DNA of 64,000 nt from Kappaphycus alvarezii (taxonomy: Eukaryota; Rhodophyta; Florideophyceae; Gigartinales; Solieriaceae). Of the stretch, positions 56,468 through 64,000 are shown one piece after another. The position numbers and the translations under genes were made by a program. A model generated the notes under the pieces. That model was not told the origin of the DNA. It searched no databases and was given only the letters and a program-made list of their open reading frames with translations. The DNA is taken from contig NADL03000601.1 of assembly GCA_002205965.3 (NCBI GenBank), forward strand, positions 1 through 64,000, given 5' to 3'. Numbering within the stretch: the first letter of the stretch is position 1; the number at the start of each line of letters is the position of its first letter.

Positions 56468-59400
56468 TCATGAAGCAAAAGGCCTTGGACTGTGCACAGC
56501 AACCCAGTGAACTGTTGCCTCCGACCGGAATCCTTGGTTATCTTCCCAAAACCATCTCAGTTCTTCAAAGCAAAGAGTGAATCCCTTCGCGGTAACGTCA
56601 TCAAACCACGTGACAGCTGAATCGCTCGAATGGGCGTTGCCATGGGCTGCAGGGTGATATACCACAGAGAACAAGTGCGGCCTTGTCTGATGGGATCTTT
56701 TCAAATTCACATACCTGCAGGTACGACCAGTACGCCACGGCGGGATTGATATAAGGCCTGTCTCGAAATACCCTCCCGCTTTCTCATCATCAACGAGAAA
56801 ATAAGTCTCTGTAGATGGGAGACTGTCTGTAACGCCATTATTTCCAAGGACAAGTTGCATACAGTACAGAAACTTGCTTGAATCTAGGCGCTCAACCCAT
56901 CGGACAAGCCCACCTCTTGAAGCTTCCATGTTCCCTGTAGATTCCAAACCTTCACTAAAACCAGGAAGGATTAGAGCATCACCCTTTAAACTTGAAGCTC
57001 TCTGATCAATTACCATCTCACAATGGCCATCCAAGAAGACTAGTTTTCTACTGAAATGGAGCATTCCGCTTTGAATGCGTGAATTGTTTCGGTGCAGCGC
57101 CATCCAGTTCACTATCACTGCGCTTCCTTCCTGTGGACTATTTTCTACGGCACTGACACAGGCCCTGAAGCTCCTGTTTGTAGCCTTTTGAGTGAATAAT
57201 GTGACCTTTGTTGCTGGAGATGAAGAGAGGATATCCAGTTCCAGCGACAAGGCCACACGCCAAAAGTCTAATGTTTTCTCCATGACCACAGTGGAGCATG
57301 CACTGACAGATGCGTTTTGCCAAACGATTCTTACACGGCCGACATCATACTCCACATTTGTCTGCTCTTTCGGGGAATGCTGCTCTTGCCCAGTTGTTGT
57401 ATAACTGGCGGAAGCCCCGCTCTGATATGGCGCCCCTGATGGCATAGGCTCGAGGAAGCTACTTGATGTGGGTGAGGTCAAACCAAGAGGCTTAATTGTG
57501 CTTGACCCACTTGATGATGTATGCGCAGGCAAGGATAAAAACGGCGTCATGGAAGGGGTAACTGCAGATGATGCACTCCGCGATGCAGATGGAAGCATGG
57601 GCGGTGACGGTATAACAGATGCACTCCCCGTCGCGGTTGTAGACAGTGAAGGCGAGGAAGTCTGCGTATTGGTCGGTGACGCTATAAGCGAAAAGAACGG
57701 CAACGCTGAGCTGCTTTCAATAGGCGATATTGACCGTGATGAAATCATTGTCGTTGATGGACCCGCCGATGCCGATGGAAAATTTGACAGTGATGGTGTC
57801 ACAGGCATGCTTGCCGCCAAACTCAAGGACGGTATGAGAGAGCGACTCCCTGCAGTGGTCGGTGACGCTGTCAACGAAAGAGACGGCAAAACCTTGCTTG
57901 CAGTAGGGGATGAAGACCACGATGGCATCATGTCCGTTCCACTCGCGGATACCAATGGAAGCATAGAAAGGGATGGTGTCATGGACACGCTTGCCGTCAA
58001 ACTCATGGACGGTGTAGGCAACCGAGTCCCGGTGGCGGTCGGTGACGGTATCACCGATAACAATGGTAATACAGTGATGCTTGCTGCAGACGAGATAGAT
58101 TCCGACGGAGTAATTGTCGTTGATGTACTCATCGATATCGATGGAAGCACAGACAGTGATTGCTTCACATGCACACTTCCGTTTGTACTCATGGCCGGCG
58201 TGGGCGACAAAATCCACGTTCCGCTTGGTAAAGCTGCCCCTGGTAAAGGAAGCGAAACAGAGCTGCTTGCAGTAGGCGCCAAAGACCTAGAAGGAGCAAT
58301 TATCATTGGTTCACTCGAGGATACAGATGGAAGCATGGTGAGCGATGGTAACATCGTCACCCTCCCCGTCACAGTAATAGGTGGTTTGGGCAAAACAAAT
58401 TGCGTAGCAGTCGGTGACGCTATCCGGAACAAAGACGGTGAAATGGAGCTGCTTTCCGTAGGAGATAAAACTCCTGACGGAGTAACTGAAGTTAATTTTC
58501 CCGGCAAAGCAGATGAATCCATCCCCGTTGGCGGCGTAACAGTGGACATTATGGACGGTGGGGATAAACGAGTCGGGGAGATGGTCTGTAACGACGTCGC
58601 AGATAATGAAGGATCTACAGTAGGTGACAAAGAGCCTGACGGTGTTATCGCGGTTGATGCACTCGGCAACGCGGATAGATGCATGAGTAGCGAAGATGTT
58701 ACAGACGCACTTGCCGTCGCGGTAACTGACGGCGTAGCCGAAACAGTCCTTGTATTAGTCGGTGACGCCGTCCCCGATAACGACGGAGGCACAGAACTGC
58801 TAGCACTCGGTGACATAGACCCAGACGCAGTAACTGTCATGGATGCACTTGGCGACGCCGACGGAGACATGGATAGCGAAGATGTTACAGACGCACTTGT
58901 CGTCGCGGTAACTGACGGCGTAGCCGAAACAGTCCTTGTATTAGTCGGTGACGCCGTCCCCGATAACGACGGAGACACAGAACTGCTCGCAGAAGGCCAC
59001 ACAGAACCAGACGGGGACATCGTCGTCGATGCACTAGGCGTCGTGGACGGAGCCACTGATTTTGATGCCGTCATGGACACGCTTCCCGTGGCACTCACGG
59101 ACGGTGTCGGTGAGGGAGTCCTTGTAGCTGTCGGTGATGCCGTCTTAGACAGTGATGGCTCAACAGAGCCGCTTGCAGTAGGCGAAGTAGACCCTGACGG
59201 GGTAATCGTCATGGATGCACTTGGCGACGCCGACGGAGACATGGATAGCGAAGATGTTACAGACGCACTTGCCGTCGCAGTAACTGACGGCGTAGCCGAA
59301 ACAGTCCTTGTATTAGTCGGTGACGCCGTTCCCGATAACGACGGAGACACAGAACTGCTTGCAGAAGGCCACACAGAACCAGACGGGGACATCGTCGTCG

Positions 59401-62400
59401 ATGCACTAGGCGTCGTGGACGGAGCCACTGATTTTGATGCCGTCATGGACACGCTTCCCGTGGCACTCACGGACGGTGTCGGTGAGGGAGTCCTTGTAGC
59501 TGTCGGTGATGCCGTCGTAGACAGTGATGGCTCAACAGAGCCGCTTGCAGTAGGCGAAGTAGACCCTGACGGGGTAATCGTCATGGATGCACTTGGCGAC
59601 GCCGACGGAGACATGGATAGCGAAGATGTTACAGACGCACTTGCCGTCGCAGTAACTGACGGCGTAGCCGAAACAGTCCTTGTATTAGTCGGTGACGCCG
59701 TCCCCGATAACGACGGAGGCACAGAACTGCTAGCACTCGGTGACATAGACCCAGACGCAGTAACTGTCATGGATGCACTTGGCGACGCCGACGGAGACAT
59801 GGATAGCGAAGATGTTACAGACGCACTTGTCGTCGCGGTAACTGACGGCGTAGCCGAAACAGTCCTTGTATTAGTCGGTGACGCCGTCCCCGATAACGAC
59901 GGAGACACAGAACTGCTCGCAGAAGGCCACACAGAACCAGACGGGGACATCGTCGTCGATGCACTAGGCGTCGTGGACGGAGCCACTGATTTTGATGCCG
60001 TCATGGACACGCTTCCCGTGGCACTCACGGACGGTGTCGGTGAGGGAGTCCTTGTAGCTGTCGGTGATGCCGTCGTAGACAGTGATGGCTCAACAGAGCC
60101 GCTTGCAGTAGGCGAAGTAGACCCTGACGGGTAATCGTCATGGATGCACTTGGCGACGCCGACGGAGACATGGATAGCGAAGATGTTACAGACGCACTTG
60201 CCGTCGCAGTAACTGACGGCGTAGCCGAAACAGTCCTTGTATTAGTCGGTGACGCCGTTCCCGATAACGACGGAGACACAGAACTGCTCGCAGAAGGCCA
60301 CACAGAACCAGACGGGGACATCGTCGTCGATGCACTAGGCGAAATGGACGGAGCCACTGATTTTGATGCCGTCATGGACACGCTTCCCGTGGCACTCACG
60401 GACGGTGTCGGTGAGGGAGTCCTTGTAGCTGTCGGTGATGCCGTCTTAGACAGTGATGGCTCAACAGAGCCGCTTGCAGTAGGCGAAGTAGACCCTGACG
60501 GGGTAATCGTCATGGATGCACTTGGCGACGCCGACGGAGACATGGATAGCGAAGATGTTACAGACGCACTTGCCGTCGCAGTAACTGACGGCGTAGCCGA
60601 AACAGTCCTTGTATTAGTCGGTGACGCCGTCCCCGATAACGACGGAGACACAGAACTGCTCGCAGAAGGCCACACAGAACCAGACGGGGACATCGTCGTC
60701 GATGCACTCGGCGAAATGGACGGAGCCACTGATTTTGATGCCGTCATGGACACGCTTCCCGTGGCACTCACGGACGGTGTCGGTGAGGGAGTCCTTGTAG
60801 CTGTCGGTGATGCCGTCTTAGACAGTGATGGCTCAACAGAGCCGCTTGCAGTAGGCGAAGTAGACCCTGACGGGGTAATCGTCATGGATGCACTTGGCGA
60901 CGCCGACGGAGACATGGATAGCGAAGATGTTACAGACGCACTTGCCGTCGCAGTAACTGACGGCGTAGCCGAAACAGTCCTTGTATTAGTCGGTGACGCC
61001 GTTCCCGATAACGACGGAGACACAGAACTGCTCGCAGAAGGCCACACAGAACCAGACGGGGACATCGTCGTCGATGCACTCGGCGAAATGGACGGAGCCA
61101 CTGATTTTGATGCCGTCATGGACACGCTTCCCGTGGCACTCACGGACGGTGTCGGTGAGGGAGTCCTTGTAGCTGTCGGTGATGCCGTCTTAGACAGTGA
61201 TGGCTCAACAGAGCCGCTTGCAGTAGGCGAAGTAGACCCTGACGGGGTAATCGTCATGGATGCACTTGGCGACGCCGACGGAGACATGGATAGCGAAGAT
61301 GTTACAGACGCACTTGTCGTCGCGGTAACTGACGGCGTAGCCGAAACAGTCCTTGTATTAGTCGGTGACGCCGTCCCCGATAACGACGGAGGCACAGAAC
61401 TGCTCGCAGAAGGCCACACAGAACCAGACGGGGACATCGTCGTCGATGCACTTGGCGTCGTGGACGGAGCCACTGATTTTGATACCGCCATGGACACGCT
61501 TCGTGTGGCACTCACGGACGGTGTAGGAGAAAGAGTTCCTGTAGCGGTCGGTGAAGCCGTTCCAGACAATGACGGCTCAACAGAGCCGCTTGCAGTAGGT
61601 AATGAATACCCTGATTGACTCATTATCGCTAATGTACTCTCAGAGGCAGTTAGTTGCATGGACTGTGATGGAGTCATAGAGATGCTTGCCGTTGCACTCC
61701 CGGATGGAATGGAAGAGCGAGTTCCCGTAGAAGTCGGTGAAGCCTTTCCAGATAAATACGCCTCACCAGAGCGGCTTGCGGAAGGCGAGATATACTTCGA
61801 CAAAGTCATTGCCGGTGATGGACTTGCCGATGCTGATGGACGAATAGGTTGTGATGGCGTCATTGGTACGCTTCCTGTCGCAACCACGGACGGTTTGGAC
61901 GAGCGAGTCCTTGAAAAGGTCGGTGAACCCGCTCCAGGAAGTGAGGGACCAACAGAGCGGCTTGCTGTAGGCGACATAGACCACGATGTAGTAATCGTTG
62001 CTGATGCACTCGGCGATATGGATGAAAGCGAAGAAAACGGCGGTGTCATACATATGCTTCTGGCCGCACTCATGCACGGTGTGGCCGAGCGAGTCCCAGT
62101 ACTGGTTGGTGACCCCGTCCCCGATGATGACAGCTCAACAGAGCTACTTGCAGGAGGCGACATAGACTCTGGCAGAGTTATTGTCGTTGATACCATTGGC
62201 GATAGGGATGGAAGCGGAGACAGTGATGTTGTCGTAGACACATAAGCTGTCGCGCTTACAGTTAGGTTCGGTAAAGGAGTTCGTGTTGCAGTCGATGGCG
62301 CCGCCACGGATAATGTGGGCTCAACAGAGTTGCTTGCAGAGGGCGGGATAGACCTGAAAGGAGTAGACATCATTGACGCACTCATCGACGCCGATGGACG

Positions 62401-64000
62401 CATGGAGAGTGATGGGAACATCGACAAGCTCCCCGTCCTCTTCATGCGCGGCGTAGGCGAATGATTCATTGCAGTACTCGGCGACGATTTCCCGGATACT
62501 GGCGATAAAAAAGAGCTGATTGCAGGCGACGTTGAAACCGACGGTGTAACTGTCGTTGATGCTCTCGGCGGTAGGGATAGGTGCAAAAACGGTGACGGAG
62601 TTAAGACAGTGCTTTCGGTCACGGTTATCGACGGTGCAGGCGAGCCAGCTCGCGTTTTAGTCGGTGATGCCCTCCCCGAGAATGAAGGATCAACGGGGCC
62701 GCTCGCACTCGGCGATAAAGACCTGTACAGAGTAAGTGTCTTTGATGCCCTTGCTGACACCGACGGAGACACGGATAGCGACGATGTTGCAGACGCACTT
62801 GTCGTCGCGGTAACTGACGGCGTAGCCGAAACAGTCCTTGAATTAGTCGGTGACGCCGTCCCCGATAACGACGGAGACACAGAACTGCTCGCAGAAGGCC
62901 ACACAGAACCAGACGGGGACATCGTCGTCGATGCACTAGGCGTCGTGGACGGAGCCACTGATTTTGATGCCGTCATGGACACGCTTCCCGTGGCACTCAC
63001 GGATGGTGTCGGTGAGGGAGTCCTTGTAGCTGTCGGTGATGCCGTCTTAGACAGTGATGGCTCAACAGAGCCGCTTGCAGTAGGCGAAGTAGACCCTGAC
63101 GGGGTAATCGTCATGGATGCACTTGGCGACGCCGACGGAGACATGGATAGCGAAGATGTTACAGACGCACTTGCCGTCGCGGTAACTGACGGCGTAGCCG
63201 AAACAGTCCTTGTATTAGTCGGTGACGCCGTTCCCGATAACGACGGAGACACAGAACTGCTCGCAGAAGGCCACACAGAACCAGACGGGGACATCGTCGT
63301 CGATGCACTAGGCGTCGTGGACGGAGCCACTGATTTTGATGCCGTCATGGACACGCTTCCCGTGGCACTCACGGACGGTGTCGGTGAGGGAGTCCTTGTA
63401 GCTGTCGGTGATGCCGTCTTAGACAGTGATGGCTCAACAGAGCCGCTTGCAGTAGGCGAAGTAGACCCTGACGGGGTAATCGTCATGGATGCACTTGGCG
63501 ACGCCGACGGAGACATGGATAGCGAAGATGTTACAGACGCACTTGCCGTCGCAGTAACTGACGGCGTAGCCGAAACAGTCCTTGTATTAGTCGGTGACGC
63601 CGTTCCCGATAACGACGGAGACACAGAACTGCTCGCAGAAGGCCACACAGAACCAGACGGGGACATCGTCGTCGATGCACTAGGCGAAATGGACGGAGCC
63701 ACTGATTTTGATGCCGTCATGGACACGCTTCCCGTGGCACTCACGGACGGTGTCGGTGAGGGAGTCCTTGTAGCTGTCGGTGATGCCGTCTTAGACAGTG
63801 ATGGCTCAACAGAGCCGCTTGCAGTAGGCGAAGTAGACCCTGACGGGGTAATCGTCATGGATGCACTTGGCGACGCCGACGGAGACATGGATAGCGAAGA
63901 TGTTACAGACGCACTTGCCGTCGCAGTAACTGACGGCGTAGCCGAAACAGTCCTTGTATTAGTCGGTGACGCCGTTCCCGATAACGACGGAGACACAGAA
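56468..64000 (-). CDS. Giant Ser/Thr-rich repeat protein with C-terminal lectin-like repeats, 5' end outside window
   Basis: The minus strand is open from the right edge to 60,025 and, after a one-base shift near 60,130, from there to TGA 56,468-56,470: over 2,500 codons. Two parts. The N-terminal part seen is a stalk of 62-residue repeats (two alternating types) rich in Ser, Thr, Pro, Ala, Val, with signatures SGTASPTNTRTVSATPS and SKTASPTATRTPSPTPS. Such tracts are typically heavily O-glycosylated and extended. The last 300 residues are globular, with three similar repeats of pattern W-x5-(6)-F-x2-C ... V-x-W-x-A: VNWMAL, VRWVERLDSSKFLYC, WFDDVTAKGFTLCFEE and VHWVAV. This resembles H-type lectin domains. 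I infer a secreted or surface adhesin-like glycoprotein. The signal peptide would be outside the window. The single frame break lies in a repeat that is otherwise identical to its neighbours. Confidence 0.75.
56471..57362 (-). other. C-terminal globular region, three lectin-like repeats
   Basis: Within the giant gene. Repeat ends are marked by VNWMALH (about 57,101-57,120), TYFLVDD (about 56,795-56,815) and VHWVAVH (about 56,495-56,515). Each is preceded by F-x2-C (FRAC, FLYC, FTLC). Between repeats comes G-x-I/L-x-F/I, then a Cys-containing strand (DGHCEMV, GRTCRYV). This spacing is that of the six-stranded H-type lectin fold. It is a resemblance by pattern, not a search result. Confidence 0.45.
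57363..58692 (-). repeat. Diverged Ser/Thr-rich repeats at the C-terminal side of the array
   Basis: The same approximate 62-residue period with many substitutions (for example SLSVLPSISMSTSTTITPSE). No two units are near-identical, in contrast to the array next to it. Reads as old, unhomogenised copies. Confidence 0.7.
58693..61615 (-). repeat. Homogenised 372-bp tandem array, part 1
   Basis: The landmark GAAACAGTCCTTGTATTAG (plus strand) has its first A-run base at 58,741, 58,927, 59,299, 59,671, 59,857, 60,228, 60,600, 60,972 and 61,344. Intervals are 186 or 372 bp, except 371 between 59,857 and 60,228. So the unit is a 372-bp dimer of two 186-bp (62-codon) repeats. Copies are almost identical even at third codon positions, which indicates recent unequal exchange or gene conversion. 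The one 371-bp unit lacks a G in the GACGGGG run at about 60,127-60,130. Confidence 0.93.
61616..62755 (-). repeat. Diverged repeats between the two homogenised arrays
   Basis: Six or so 186-bp units with many differences, still open on the minus strand. They separate two blocks of near-identical dimers, so homogenisation has not crossed this stretch. Confidence 0.75.
62756..64000 (-). repeat. Homogenised 372-bp tandem array, part 2, continues past the window
   Basis: The same landmark recurs at 62,829, 63,201, 63,573 and 63,945, exactly 372 bp apart. Sequences match array 1 units nearly base for base. The gene and array run off the right edge. Confidence 0.92.

Noticed and set aside
57468-60134. 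888-codon plus-strand acidic repeat ORF as a gene
   Set aside because: It mirrors the minus-strand repeat gene, is broken at the same missing base, and again by stops at 61,616 and 62,243 where the minus strand stays open. Only the minus strand continues into non-repetitive globular sequence.
60140-62245. Further plus-strand D/V/G-rich ORFs (492 and 195 codons)
   Set aside because: Same antisense artefact of C-in-second-position codons.
58693-64000. CRISPR-like or noncoding satellite array
   Set aside because: The period is 372 bp with no spacers and the frame is kept, so it is a coding tandem repeat.

Overview
This is a eukaryotic window with few genes and many transposons. No bacterial operon layout is visible. 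It holds LTR retrotransposons with perfect 5-bp target duplications, 5'-truncated non-LTR (LINE) copies, a piggyBac-type transposase, a C2H2 zinc-finger gene, and a very large Ser/Thr/Pro/Ala-rich repeat gene with a cysteine-containing globular end. Most of the DNA is AT-rich, with short GC-richer coding islands. A red alga or a fungus-like lineage would fit, but I cannot fix the clade from this sequence.

Layout. The first 107 bases look like the end of an alpha/beta-hydrolase-type gene. A minus-strand C2H2 zinc-finger gene lies at 1.85-2.88 kb. From 2.9 to 8.7 kb there is little but (TACTG)n-like low-complexity DNA. A LINE 3' end on the minus strand lies at 8.75-9.33 kb. A piggyBac-like transposase at 9.68-11.74 kb is broken by one frame change and three nonsense codons. 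A complete but frameshifted Ty3/gypsy chromovirus lies at 13,079-19,256: 428-bp LTRs, TSD ATACA, and a canonical -1 slippery heptamer at the gag/pol junction. From 20.7 to 30.9 kb is an AT-rich desert. A decayed Ty1/copia-type element lies at 30,927-36,661 (TSD ATTTC) and has lost most of its reverse transcriptase. A second desert contains an unidentified GC-rich minus-strand coding island at 39.0-39.8 kb. From 43.5 to 54 kb are decayed coding remnants, an inverted LINE fragment (45.6 kb) and a solo LTR of the gypsy family at 47,539-48,017 (TSD CGAAG). Two more LINE pieces lie at 54.1-56.1 kb, with a 110-bp imperfect palindrome between them. From 56,468 to the right edge the minus strand encodes a protein of more than 2,500 residues. 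It is a Ser/Thr-rich tandem-repeat stalk (372-bp higher-order unit made of two 186-bp units) followed by about 300 C-terminal residues in three similar lectin-like repeats. It is interrupted only by one missing base near 60,130.

How the parts relate. The gypsy element, its solo LTR, the copia element, the LINE fragments and the piggyBac gene are successive independent insertions. The probable host genes are the zinc-finger gene, the repeat/lectin-like surface protein, possibly the 39-kb island and the truncated gene at the left edge. The long plus-strand ORFs opposite the repeat gene follow from its codon composition and are not annotated as genes.
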